This document shows positions 17,489-25,071 of a DNA stretch of 34,613 nucleotides, piece by piece. Position numbers and translations under genes: made by a program. Source of the DNA: Nitrospirota bacterium. Lineage in GTDB: Bacteria; Nitrospinota_A; UBA7883; JACRGQ01. The DNA is taken from NCBI GenBank assembly GCA_024275955.1, contig JAJRYD010000017.1, forward strand, positions 1 to 34,613. Reading direction: 5' to 3'. Each line of letters opens with the position of its first letter. Position 1 is the first letter of the stretch. The notes under the pieces were generated by a model. It saw only the letters and a program-made list of their open reading frames with translations. It ran no database searches and was not told where the DNA came from.

Positions 17489-17862
17489 CCCGTGGGCGGT
17501 AAAAGCAGGTAGCCGCGCCCTGATAGGAAAGATTAAGGTACTCGGTAAATTAGGGGCTACCCGCTCTACAGTGTTTGGCGGTTTTTCCGCAAAATCTTTG
17601 CACAACAAGATTGCCGACTGCGAATCTACAGCTCTTATGGGACTGTTGCCGAAAGAGTTTTTTGAGCATTTTAAGGAGAAGTTCATTTTCTAACTTCGCA
17701 AAAACAGAGCCTTTAGGGGTTGGTAATTTGTAGAAAGATCAAATTTATCTCATTCGGCAATAGCCCCCTTATACGCTGACGGCGACAGAAAGGCTGATGC
17801 CTTCGCCGGCGAGACGGCGGCATTCAATCTTGAGAGTGCAGAACAGCATAAAAGAAAGCCGG
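17489..17862. other. Intergenic region after the ABC ATPase
   Basis: A 374-bp stretch without a convincing gene. It holds MITE copy C (17639-17766) and GC-rich short inverted repeats (GCCGGC motifs around 17805 and beyond) that might end the neighbouring transcript. No permease remnant was recognised. Confidence 0.5.
17639..17766 (+). mobile_element. MITE-like element, copy C
   Basis: A 128-bp element with ends GGGACTGTTGCCGAA and, inward from the other side, GGGCTATTGCCGAA. The flanks carry the direct repeat CTTAT (17634-17638 and 17768-17772), with one extra base on the right. It is in the same orientation as copy B, 1.05 kb away, so B and C bracket the ABC ATPase gene. Confidence 0.83.
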
Positions 17863-18309
17863 CTAAACAGTTTCGCCGGCATGTTCGACGGTCGGCTCTT
17901 TGGCAGGCTCTTTTTTCCAGCCACGCGCCATAACAGCTCTTATTATCATCCCTGCCATCGCAAACATAAGAACCGCGTTGATAAAAAACACCGAATGCCC
18001 TAACCCGCTTTCCTGCATAACAGCAAGCGAAGAACCTGTTAGCGGCAGTTCGAGCAGATAGCCGGTGCCGGCAAAGAAGTTGACAAGATACGCGCCGCCC
18101 CTAAAAATACATGCAACCGCTATTATGGAAGATGTTATCCGCATACCGGCGTAGATAAAATGAGTGAAAAGCGCAAGATGAATGACATGCCTTAAAAGCG
18201 ACGTGGAACAATCACCGCATGTTACGAAAGCAGAGGTAACCGCTATTATCAACAGCTTTAGAACGAAGTAGACTACGGAGGCTTGCAAAAACTCTTTTTT
18301 GCCTCTCAT
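17863..18309 (-). CDS. Hypothetical small membrane protein
   Basis: About 148 residues with about four hydrophobic helices and a charged Lys/Glu-rich tail. I do not recognise the family. The frame opens to 18402, but the ATG at 18309, preceded by AAGGCGGAG, fits best. CGDC lies after the first helix. It is divergent from aspS and upstream of MITE copy C. Confidence 0.5.
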   Translation of the reverse strand: MRGKKEFLQASVVYFVLKLLIIAVTSAFVTCGDCSTSLLRHVIHLALFTHFIYAGMRITSSIIAVACIFRGGAYLVNFFAGTGYLLELPLTGSSLAVMQESGLGHSVFFINAVLMFAMAGMIIRAVMARGWKKEPAKEPTVEHAGETV

Positions 18310-18346
18310 GGCGCTCCGCCTTGCCTTCATCCTTAGCCGAAAGTTA

Positions 18347-18538
18347 TTAAAACTGGACAGCTCCGATACCTCCTTTGTTTTTGGAAGGGAACAGTTCACC
18401 ACAAACAGTATGGAATTTCAACTTCTCAACCGCCTCATCCGCATATTGAAGGCTGTTAAGCAGGTAGCTGGTAGCAGGAATGAAAAGATTTCCGGACAAA
18501 GCTGACAGGAGCAGTTTGAGCGCGCCTTTTCGGTTCAT
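18347..18538 (-). CDS. Possible small Tat-like signal protein or gene remnant
   Basis: A short reading frame (about 63 residues from the ATG at 18538) whose N-terminus, [15 protein letters not shown], resembles a twin-arginine or Sec signal region. The rest has no recognised motif. Its 3' end lies in a different frame of the region just before the membrane-protein gene, and its 5' end overlaps the aspS promoter. It may be a decayed gene. Confidence 0.25.
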   Translation of the reverse strand: MNRKGALKLLLSALSGNLFIPATSYLLNSLQYADEAVEKLKFHTVCGELFPSKNKGGIGAVQF

Positions 18539-18561
18539 TTCCAAAGGAAAAAAAGTATAAT
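18534..18561 (+). promoter_or_regulatory. Putative aspS promoter
   Basis: TTCATT (18534-18539) and TATAAT (18556-18561), spacing 16 bp, lie 25 bp before the aspS start, which has its own GGAG ribosome site. Confidence 0.5.
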
Positions 18562-18585
18562 ACCTCTCTTAAATTAAGGAGAAAA

Positions 18586-20370
18586 ATGGCTGATATTAAG
18601 AGAACTCACAACTGCGGGGCGTTGCGAATCGGCAACGACGGGGCAACCGTAACCCTAAAAGGATGGGTAGATTCAAGACGGGACCACGGCGGGCTGATAT
18701 TTGTCGACCTGCGCGACAGAGAAGGCATTATACAGGTAGTGCTAAACCCCGAAATAGGGCAGATAGCCCACCAGCATGCGCGCGATATCCGCTCGGAGTA
18801 TGTTATAGAGGTAACTGGCAAGGTCTCTGTGCGTCCTGACGGGACTGTGAACGACAACCTTCCGACAGGCAAAATAGAGGTTTATGTGGATGAACTGCTG
18901 GTATTAAACCGTTCAAAAACAGTGCCTTTCCCCCTTGACGGATCAGAAGATATCTCCGAAGCTATGCGTTTGAAGTATAGATATCTCGACCTGCGCCGGA
19001 GTGAGATGCAAAAGAAGATTGCCGGCAGGGCAAAGCTCGTCAGCATAATAAGAAGCTTTCTCGATTCAAACGGTTTTTTAGATATAGAAACTCCGATGCT
19101 AACCAAATCTACCCCGGAAGGGGCGCGCGACTATCTTGTGCCTAGCAGGGTTGCGCCGGGGAAATTCTACGCACTACCGCAAAGCCCTCAGCTGTTTAAA
19201 CAGCTTTTAATGATTAGCGGGTTTGATAGGTATTACCAAATAGCAAAATGTTTCCGCGATGAAGATTTGCGCGCAGACCGTCAGCCGGAGTTCACGCAGG
19301 TAGATATGGAGATGTCGTTCATGTCGTCGGATGAAATTATCGAAATAATGGAAGAGCTTTTCGTGTTGGTATTCAAAGAGGTTAAAGGGGTCGATATCCC
19401 CCGTCCGTTCCCGAGGATAAAATGGCACGATGCAATGCTTCGTTACGGGAAAGATGCCCCTGATACCCGCTTCGGGCTTCTTATAAGCGATGTTTGCGAC
19501 CTTGCGAATCAGGCAGAGTTTAACGTGTTCAAAGGAGTGCTTAAGAACGGCGGCGTGGTGCGTGGTCTTGCCGCTCCCGGCATCACCGGCTACAGCCGTA
19601 AAGATATGGACAACCTTACCGAAGAAGCGAAGATTCATGGCGCGAAAGGTCTCGCGTGGGTAAAGATAATGGAAGACGGCGCGTACAACTCGCCGATAAC
19701 GAAATTTTTTCCAGATGGCGTGCTAGATAAAATAAAAGAAAGGCTAGGAGCAAAAGACGGCGACACGATGCTTTTTCTTGCCGACAGCGAGGATGTCGTT
19801 TGCGCTGGTCTCGCGCATATACGGCTTCACCTTGCTGGTAAGCAAGGGCTTATTGACGACAGCAAGTTCGACTTTGTATGGGTGACCGACCCGCCTGCCT
19901 TTGAATACAAGCCGGAAGATAAAAGATATGTCGCGATACACCATCCGTTTACGACAATAACGAAAGAGACCCGCGAACATCTGGAAACAGACCCAACAAA
20001 AACGCTTACCGACGCGTATGACATAGTTCTCAACGGCACCGAAGTCGGCGGCGGCTCTATCCGTATCCATGAGCGCGAATTGCAAGACAAGGTTTTTAGG
20101 GCGCTTGGCATAGATGAAGATGAAGCGAGAGAAAAGTTCGGGTTTCTTCTTGAAGCGTTGGAATATGGCGCGCCGCCGCATGGTGGCATCGCTATCGGTC
20201 TTGATAGACTTGCGATGATACTTACAGGCTCCGAATCTATACGCGACGTTATAGCCTTTCCAAAAACGCAAAAAGCGTTCGACCTTATGGTCGATGCCCC
20301 TTCCGATGTATCGCCGATACAGCTTAGAGACCTTTACCTAAAACCGACCATAAAACCAAAGAAAGATTAA
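18586..20370 (+). CDS. aspS: Aspartyl-tRNA synthetase
   Basis: A 594-residue class IIb synthetase that charges tRNA-Asp. An N-terminal OB-fold anticodon-binding domain ([19 protein letters not shown]) leads into the catalytic domain with motif 2 ([16 protein letters not shown]) and motif 3 (GIAIGLDRL), plus the bacterial GAD insertion between them. ATG and an AAGGAG ribosome site fit. The stop at 20370 is immediately followed by the ATG of gltX, so the two form an operon. The bacterial type is often non-discriminating (also charging tRNA-Asn); this cannot be judged here. Confidence 0.97.
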   Translation: MADIKRTHNCGALRIGNDGATVTLKGWVDSRRDHGGLIFVDLRDREGIIQVVLNPEIGQIAHQHARDIRSEYVIEVTGKVSVRPDGTVNDNLPTGKIEVYVDELLVLNRSKTVPFPLDGSEDISEAMRLKYRYLDLRRSEMQKKIAGRAKLVSIIRSFLDSNGFLDIETPMLTKSTPEGARDYLVPSRVAPGKFYALPQSPQLFKQLLMISGFDRYYQIAKCFRDEDLRADRQPEFTQVDMEMSFMSSDEIIEIMEELFVLVFKEVKGVDIPRPFPRIKWHDAMLRYGKDAPDTRFGLLISDVCDLANQAEFNVFKGVLKNGGVVRGLAAPGITGYSRKDMDNLTEEAKIHGAKGLAWVKIMEDGAYNSPITKFFPDGVLDKIKERLGAKDGDTMLFLADSEDVVCAGLAHIRLHLAGKQGLIDDSKFDFVWVTDPPAFEYKPEDKRYVAIHHPFTTITKETREHLETDPTKTLTDAYDIVLNGTEVGGGSIRIHERELQDKVFRALGIDEDEAREKFGFLLEALEYGAPPHGGIAIGLDRLAMILTGSESIRDVIAFPKTQKAFDLMVDAPSDVSPIQLRDLYLKPTIKPKKD

Positions 20371-21750
20371 ATGATAAAAACCCGTTTCGCTCCAAGCCCC
20401 ACAGGGGCGCTTCATCTTGGCGGCGCGCGTACCGCGCTTTTTAACTGGCTTTACGCTAGAAATCAAAAAGGCAAGTTCGTGCTGAGAATGGAAGATACCG
20501 ACAAAGAGAGAAGCACGCAGGAATCTGTCGATGAAATTCTCGAATCTCTAAAGTGGCTGGGGCTTGATATTGACGAAGGCCCATACTACCAAAGTGAGCG
20601 TACCGAAGTTTACAAGGAGAAGGTAGAAAAACTTTTGGCCGACGGCAAGGCGTACCGTTGCTACTGCACGAAGGAAGAGCTAGATGCCGCGAGGCAAGCG
20701 ATGCAAAAAGCCGGAAAGAAGCCTATGTATAACAGAAAGTGCAGGGATAAAGATGGAGACCAGTCTAAACCGCATGTGATACGTTTTAAAATGCCTATTG
20801 AGGGGGGTACCGTCTTTCACGATACGCTTAGAGGAGACGTAAAAACCAAAAACGAAGAGCTGGACGACCTCATAATACGCAGAACCGACGGCAACGTTAC
20901 ATATAACCTTGTAGTGGTTGTAGACGACGCGGAAATGGGCATTACCGATATAGTACGCGGCGACTACCATATAGCGAACACACCAAAACAGCTGAACCTT
21001 TATAAAGCTCTTGGCTACTCACCGCCCAATTTTACTCATGTGTCGCTTATCCTTGGCAATAATAAGAAACGGTTAAGTAAAAGAGACGGCTCTGGTTCTG
21101 TTCTTTCGCTGAGAAATAAAGGTTTTCTGCCGTCGGCTGTCGTTAATATGCTCGCTAGGCTTGGATGGGGGTATGGCGATGAAGAGGTTTTTACCGTAGA
21201 CGGCCTTATTGGAAAATTTTCGCTCAGAAACCTTACGCTCTCGCCCGCGGTGTTTAACGATGAAAAGCTTGCGTGGCTCAACGTACAGCATATAAAGCTG
21301 ATGGACAATGAAAAGCTTGCCGAAGCGGCAATGCCGTTCGTCAAAGCTAAGCACCAAAACGCTACGCGGGAAGATATGCTAAAGCTTATCCCTATGCTTA
21401 AAGAAAGATCCCGCACGCTTGTGGAGCTGGCATCCGGTACAGATTTCTTTTTTGCGGAAAGCGTGGTCTTTGATGAAAAGGCGAAAGCGAAGTTTATAAC
21501 CAAAGAAACAAAACCGGCTCTAAAGGAAGCGATAAAGCTGATAGAAGAGCTTGGCGTGACCGATTCCGAAAAACTTAACGAAGCTTTCAAAGCATCAGCT
21601 GAAAAACTTTCTATAAAAATGAAAGCGATGGCACAGCCGGTAAGAGTGGCGTTGACAGGCAAAACTGTTTCGCCCGGTATTTTCGAAATGATGTCTGCTT
21701 TAGGTAAAGAGGAATCGCTAAAGAGAATCGGGATGGCCAGCTCTTTATAA
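20371..21750 (+). CDS. gltX: Glutamyl-tRNA synthetase
   Basis: A 459-residue class I synthetase. The HIGH-type motif lies at the N-terminus (FAPSPTGALHLGGART), a zinc-site region with CYC and YNRKC spans about residues 99-124, and the KMSKS-equivalent is KRLSKRDG. The start codon abuts the aspS stop, and the upstream ribosome site is weak, which suggests translational coupling. Length matches bacterial GluRS. It may also charge tRNA-Gln in GatCAB organisms. Confidence 0.97.
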   Translation: MIKTRFAPSPTGALHLGGARTALFNWLYARNQKGKFVLRMEDTDKERSTQESVDEILESLKWLGLDIDEGPYYQSERTEVYKEKVEKLLADGKAYRCYCTKEELDAARQAMQKAGKKPMYNRKCRDKDGDQSKPHVIRFKMPIEGGTVFHDTLRGDVKTKNEELDDLIIRRTDGNVTYNLVVVVDDAEMGITDIVRGDYHIANTPKQLNLYKALGYSPPNFTHVSLILGNNKKRLSKRDGSGSVLSLRNKGFLPSAVVNMLARLGWGYGDEEVFTVDGLIGKFSLRNLTLSPAVFNDEKLAWLNVQHIKLMDNEKLAEAAMPFVKAKHQNATREDMLKLIPMLKERSRTLVELASGTDFFFAESVVFDEKAKAKFITKETKPALKEAIKLIEELGVTDSEKLNEAFKASAEKLSIKMKAMAQPVRVALTGKTVSPGIFEMMSALGKEESLKRIGMASSL

Positions 21751-21824
21751 CGATGAAACTTTTTGTTGCATTTTCTTGGATGGTTCCGGTTTTTTAAAAA
21801 CGGTCAAAGAGGTCTTGCTGGCAG

Positions 21825-22193
21825 ATGATTATTTCCGACCTTGAATATCATATGGCGATTCGCTTTTCCATTGATGAATTTTTAAACTCTAAGATGAAAA
21901 GTGATTTAGCGATAATCATCCCCGATATCTTGTTGGAATATAAGGGTGCCGTTAAAGAAATGAAGATTACTTCCAGCAGGTTTTATCTTAATTTTACGGC
22001 AGGTGCCGACTGCTCTCCAAAAGAAGTCGCGGAAAGTATCGTGCGCGGCGCGTCTAACCGGCTGGTGCGTCTGCATAAAAAAATCGAAGGCTTCGACCTT
22101 ATTTTCAAAAATCCTGTTTATATTAAAACAGGGTCAAAACCTTCCAAAAGACAGCTTGATGATTTTTTTTCGATTGCGGCTACCGGCATATAA
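21825..22193 (+). CDS. Conserved-looking hypothetical protein
   Basis: A 122-residue soluble protein that I do not recognise. It lies 74 bp after gltX and about 100 bp before the bactofilin. It has no signal peptide and no catalytic motif I can name. Only a poor ribosome site precedes the ATG. Confidence 0.5.
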   Translation: MIISDLEYHMAIRFSIDEFLNSKMKSDLAIIIPDILLEYKGAVKEMKITSSRFYLNFTAGADCSPKEVAESIVRGASNRLVRLHKKIEGFDLIFKNPVYIKTGSKPSKRQLDDFFSIAATGI

Positions 22194-22296
22194 TTTTTTA
22201 AAAAAGTTGTTTAGCTCTTTTTTCTTTATTGGGATATACTGGCGGCGTGTTCTTGGAAGAACGAATAGCAAATATTTTTCAAGGAAATGAATAAGG

Positions 22297-22719
22297 TTGT
22301 CAAAAAAATTTAACGACGTTGGAAACATTAAAGCATTTCTCGGCTCCGGCGCGGAGTTTGAAGGCCTTTTAAGCTTCGATGGCACTGTCAGGATAGACGG
22401 CCTTTTCAAAGGCGAGATACAGACAAACGACTGCCTTATTATCGGAGAGTCCGGCAGGGTTGACGCCGAGCTTCAGGTAGGACATCTTATTGTTATGGGC
22501 GAGCTGAATGGTAACGTGAGGGCCAGCGAAAAAGTGGAGCTTACCGCGACAGGCCATGTAAAAGGCGATGTCATAACCTCCGTTCTTGTAATTCAGGAAG
22601 GTGCCAGCGTAGAAGGCAACGTGCAGATGGACAGCTCTGGAGGAGAGTCGGACAAAAAGCTGATAAGCATAAAAGATTCCGGCGATGCTTCCGGCTCAAG
22701 CAAAGCTGTAGCCAACTAG
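22297..22719 (+). CDS. Bactofilin cytoskeletal protein
   Basis: A 140-residue polymer-forming cytoskeletal protein. The body is a repeating right-handed beta-helix pattern with FLGSGAEFEGLLSFDGTVRIDG and later GxV/I turns, typical of bactofilins, which form filaments that organise cell-wall synthesis or polarity; a Ser/Asp-rich tail follows. The only plausible start is a TTG at 22297, with AAGGAAATGAATAAGG just upstream. An overlapping 8-codon frame starts at the ATG at 22287 in another frame, so a single-base error in the adjacent A-run is also possible. Confidence 0.88.
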   Translation: MSKKFNDVGNIKAFLGSGAEFEGLLSFDGTVRIDGLFKGEIQTNDCLIIGESGRVDAELQVGHLIVMGELNGNVRASEKVELTATGHVKGDVITSVLVIQEGASVEGNVQMDSSGGESDKKLISIKDSGDASGSSKAVAN

Positions 22720-22802
22720 CTCTCCAGCTTGGATAGCTTTATCACCCCAGAATCCATCTATACGAATTTCTATCTATCTTGGGCTAGAATAGCTAAAAGA
22801 GT

Positions 22803-22846
22803 GCGCCCGTAGCTCAGCTGGATAGAGCATCTGACTTCGAATCAGA
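22803..22846 (+). tRNA. tRNA-Arg(TCG), 5' half only, interrupted
   Basis: Bases 22803-22846 form the acceptor 5' strand GCGCCCG, a D-arm (GCTC/GAGC) and a complete anticodon arm (stem TCTGA/TCAGA, loop CTTCGAA, anticodon TCG). The variable loop, T-arm and matching 3' acceptor strand do not follow. Instead the sequence runs into tandem repeats and an integrase gene. The break lies right after the anticodon stem, a common crossover point for tyrosine integrases. A -10-like TAGAAT lies at 22785-22790. Confidence 0.8.
22830..22846 (+). other. Likely integration (att) site in the tRNA anticodon arm
   Basis: The near-palindromic anticodon arm is the junction between host tRNA and element. The integrase 170 bp away, and the lack of the tRNA 3' half, mark this as the left end of the element. 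No second copy of the core was found to the right edge of the window, so the element end lies outside or the copy is too short to see. Confidence 0.6.
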
Positions 22847-22850
22847 TACT

Positions 22851-22880
22851 CTGAAACATCCTGAAATATCCTGAAACATA
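22851..22880 (+). repeat. Three tandem 10-bp repeats, possible integrase arm sites
   Basis: The units CTGAAACATC, CTGAAATATC and CTGAAACATA follow one another directly after the truncated tRNA. Regularly spaced short direct repeats beside att cores are typical arm-type binding sites of DUF4102-type integrases. Function is inferred from position. Confidence 0.55.
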
Positions 22881-22941
22881 AAAATGACGGATAATCCCTT
22901 TAAAAATAGGTAATTAGCTAAATAGTCGTTTCACTATTTGT

Positions 22942-22997
22942 TTGCCTGTATCACCGAATTTCATGTAAAATGCTAGCCATATGAACCGTGGCTAGCA
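22942..22997 (+). promoter_or_regulatory. Integrase promoter with inverted-repeat operator
   Basis: TTGCCT (22942-22947) and TAAAAT (22966-22971) are 18 bp apart. A perfect inverted repeat TGCTAGCCA (22971-22979) / TGGCTAGCA (22989-22997) overlaps the start region, just before the GGGAG ribosome site. A second hairpin, AAATAGT/ACTATTT (22920-22939), lies upstream. This suggests integrase expression is regulated. Confidence 0.45.
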
Positions 22998-23015
22998 GAT
23001 AATCAAGGGAGCAGT

Positions 23016-24230
23016 ATGGCATTTACCAATCCAAAAGTTCGGGCTATGAAGCCCAAGGAAAGCCGATATATCTCTTGGGAAGACGGCTCTACCGGACTAG
23101 GGGTTAGGGTTTCTCCGCAAGACCGGAAAACCTTTATCTTCATGTACCGCCATGAAGGGAAGTCACGGATGATGACTGTCGGCCCCTACCCCCGTATAAC
23201 TCTTGCCGAAGCGAGAGTAAGAGTAGCCAATGCCAAAGAAAAACTTTCAAGAGGTGTTGATCCCGGGTCGGAATGGGTGAAGTCAAAAAAAGCTAATCGT
23301 GAAGCTCCAACGGTTGACGATCTGGTCGAGGTTTACCTTGAAAAGTGGGCAAGACCTCGCAAGAAAAGTGCCGCAGAGGATGAACGGATTCTTCGTAAGG
23401 ATGTACTGCCGCTATGGGGCAGGCGAAAGGCGAAAGCTGTAAAGCGAAGAGATGTAATATTGCTTCTTGATAATATCGTAGGGAGAGGCGCACCGATTGC
23501 GGCGAATAGAACTTTTGCAGTAATAAGAAAAATGTTCAGGTTCGCACTTAGCCGTGATCTTGTGGAAACGAGTCCTTGCGAAGCGGTTGTCGCTCCGGGA
23601 AAGGAAACGAGGCGTGACAGAGTTTTGAGCGAGAATGAAATAAAGGCGTTCTGGCTTGGGCTCGATAAAGCGCAAATTACGGAAGGTCTTAAGTTTGTTT
23701 TAAAGCTCCAGCTTGCCACAGCCCAAAGGCGGGGAGAAGTTGTCGGAGCAGAATGGTCTGAGTTTGATATGGATAGTCGGTTCTGGACTATTCCAGCTGA
23801 AAAATCGAAAAATGGGCTTCCGCATCGTGTACCGTTATCTCCTCTGGTTCTTGATTTGCTAGAGGATTTAAAAAAGCTTTCCGGTGAATCAAGATGGCTC
23901 TTTCCATCCAGAGGGCCAAAAGATTCTCCTCTGTTTCCAAGCTCTGTAGTGCATGCGATAACTCGCAACATGGATGTTTTTAAGGTTGAGCATTTCACGC
24001 CGCACGACCTGCGGCGAACCGCCGCCAGCCATATGACATCTATTGGAATATCTCGCTTGGTAGTGGCAAAGATTTTGAATCATGCCGAATCCGGCGTTAC
24101 CGCAGTTTATGATCGCCATTCTTATGACAACGAGAAACGACAGGCTCTCAATGCTTGGAGCCGGAAGCTGGAATCAATTGTTAGCGGGGAAATGGAAAGA
24201 GGTAAAGTCATTGATCTGGTTAAAAAATAG
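23016..24230 (+). CDS. int: Tyrosine integrase (DUF4102/CP4-57 type)
   Basis: A 404-residue site-specific recombinase. The N-terminal arm-binding DUF4102-like domain (about 1-95) is followed by the core-binding and catalytic domains. The catalytic set is visible: R238 (TAQRRGE), K263/K265 region, H330 and R333 (HDLRR), H356 (NHAESG) and Y365 (VYDRHSY). It catalyses integration and excision. GGGAG lies 6 bp before the ATG. It lies beside a truncated tRNA-Arg, its expected target type. Confidence 0.95.
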   Translation: MAFTNPKVRAMKPKESRYISWEDGSTGLGVRVSPQDRKTFIFMYRHEGKSRMMTVGPYPRITLAEARVRVANAKEKLSRGVDPGSEWVKSKKANREAPTVDDLVEVYLEKWARPRKKSAAEDERILRKDVLPLWGRRKAKAVKRRDVILLLDNIVGRGAPIAANRTFAVIRKMFRFALSRDLVETSPCEAVVAPGKETRRDRVLSENEIKAFWLGLDKAQITEGLKFVLKLQLATAQRRGEVVGAEWSEFDMDSRFWTIPAEKSKNGLPHRVPLSPLVLDLLEDLKKLSGESRWLFPSRGPKDSPLFPSSVVHAITRNMDVFKVEHFTPHDLRRTAASHMTSIGISRLVVAKILNHAESGVTAVYDRHSYDNEKRQALNAWSRKLESIVSGEMERGKVIDLVKK

Positions 24231-24234
24231 GATA

Positions 24235-24262
24235 TTGCACATATACGGCATTGCCGTATAAT
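24235..24262 (+). promoter_or_regulatory. Toxin-antitoxin promoter and perfect palindromic operator
   Basis: TTGCAC (24235-24240), 16 bp, TATAAT (24257-24262). Between and over the -10 lies the perfect palindrome TATACGGCA-T-TGCCGTATA (24242-24260), the expected autoregulatory operator for a type II toxin-antitoxin pair. Confidence 0.75.
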
Positions 24263-24275
24263 GGGGAAGTAGTAG

Positions 24276-24584
24276 ATGGAGTTCATCGAAACGCCGTTAT
24301 TTAGCAGGATTGTACGCGATTACTTCAGCGACGATGAATATACCGCCTTGCAACTATCGCTTGTGATGAATCCTGAAGCGGGATCGATTATCCGGGGAGG
24401 CGGCGGTATTCGCAAGCTTCGCTGGGGAGCCGCTGGTCGTGGCAAGCGTGGCGGGTATCGGGTTATTTACTACTGGAAGAATAAAGTCGGTGAAATATGG
24501 CTTTTAACAATGTATGCCAAGAACGAAAAAGAAAATATATCGCACGAAATGCTCCGTAAGTTTAGAGAGGAGATTGATAAATGA
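24276..24584 (+). CDS. RelE/HigB-type toxin
   Basis: A 102-residue member of the RelE/HigB toxin superfamily. The basic core GGGGIRKLRWGAAGRGKRGGYRVIYYW and an LLTMYAKNEKE C-terminus are characteristic. These mRNA interferases act with the ribosome. The toxin comes first and the antitoxin overlaps its stop by 4 nt (ATGA), the HigBA/NadS-like order. It lies within 50 bp of the integrase, so it may stabilise the element. Confidence 0.88.
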   Translation: MEFIETPLFSRIVRDYFSDDEYTALQLSLVMNPEAGSIIRGGGGIRKLRWGAAGRGKRGGYRVIYYWKNKVGEIWLLTMYAKNEKENISHEMLRKFREEIDK

Positions 24585-24847
24585 GTAAGCGTAATATTGG
24601 TAAAGAAATTCTGGACGGAATCAGAGAAATAAAAGCTGGCAAGGGGAAGCGTTTTACTGTGAAGTTGCCGGACAACGTGAAGGATGTCAGAGAGAAGATG
24701 AAATTGAGCCAATCGGCATTTGCGGCACTGCTTGGCGTAAGCGTTAGAACTTTGCAAGACTGGGAGCAGGGAAGACGCAAACCTTCAGGCCCAGCGTTAG
24801 CCTTACTGCGAGTTGCTGTAAAAAATCCTAGGGCACTTGTTAGTTAG
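24581..24847 (+). CDS. XRE-type antitoxin
   Basis: An 88-residue antitoxin. A 30-residue basic N-terminus precedes a helix-turn-helix (about 40-70, KLSQSAFAALLGVSVRTLQDWE, then GRRKPSG), the DNA-binding part that represses the pair through the upstream palindrome. The start overlaps the toxin stop. Confidence 0.85.
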   Translation: MSKRNIGKEILDGIREIKAGKGKRFTVKLPDNVKDVREKMKLSQSAFAALLGVSVRTLQDWEQGRRKPSGPALALLRVAVKNPRALVS

Positions 24848-24951
24848 CTAGGCTGAACGCATGCTTCGCAAGACTCAGTAGCCAAGGGATTAGTGTTCAA
24901 AAGATCTTTCGGTAAGGTCAATTCAAATATGATAAATAATCAGAGGTAGTT

Positions 24952-25071
24952 TTATAAGGCACCGTACTTATTGCCTATGTCATGCGTTAGTGCAACAAGG
25001 ATATCTGAACTGTCGAGAATGCTACTAATTAGTGCCTCTAAGTCCACACGCTCTTCATTGCTTAATGTGAC
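24952..25071 (-). pseudogene. In-frame 39-codon extension of the XRE gene after a TAG
   Basis: Downstream of the XRE regulator's TAG stop (25072-25074) the same frame stays open for 39 codons to a TAA at 24952-24954. The encoded stretch starts VTLSNEERVDLEALISS and ends DIGNKYGAL, with the amphipathic character of a real protein. It has no ATG; an in-frame GTG at 25047 is possible. It may be the original C-terminus of the XRE protein cut off by an amber mutation. Confidence 0.4.

Noticed and set aside
19207-20271. Long minus-strand frames opposite aspS
   Set aside because: They are antisense shadows of a clear aspartyl-tRNA synthetase.
22847-22880. CRISPR-like array in the tandem repeats after the tRNA
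   Set aside because: The units are 10 bp with no spacers; they are simple tandem repeats.
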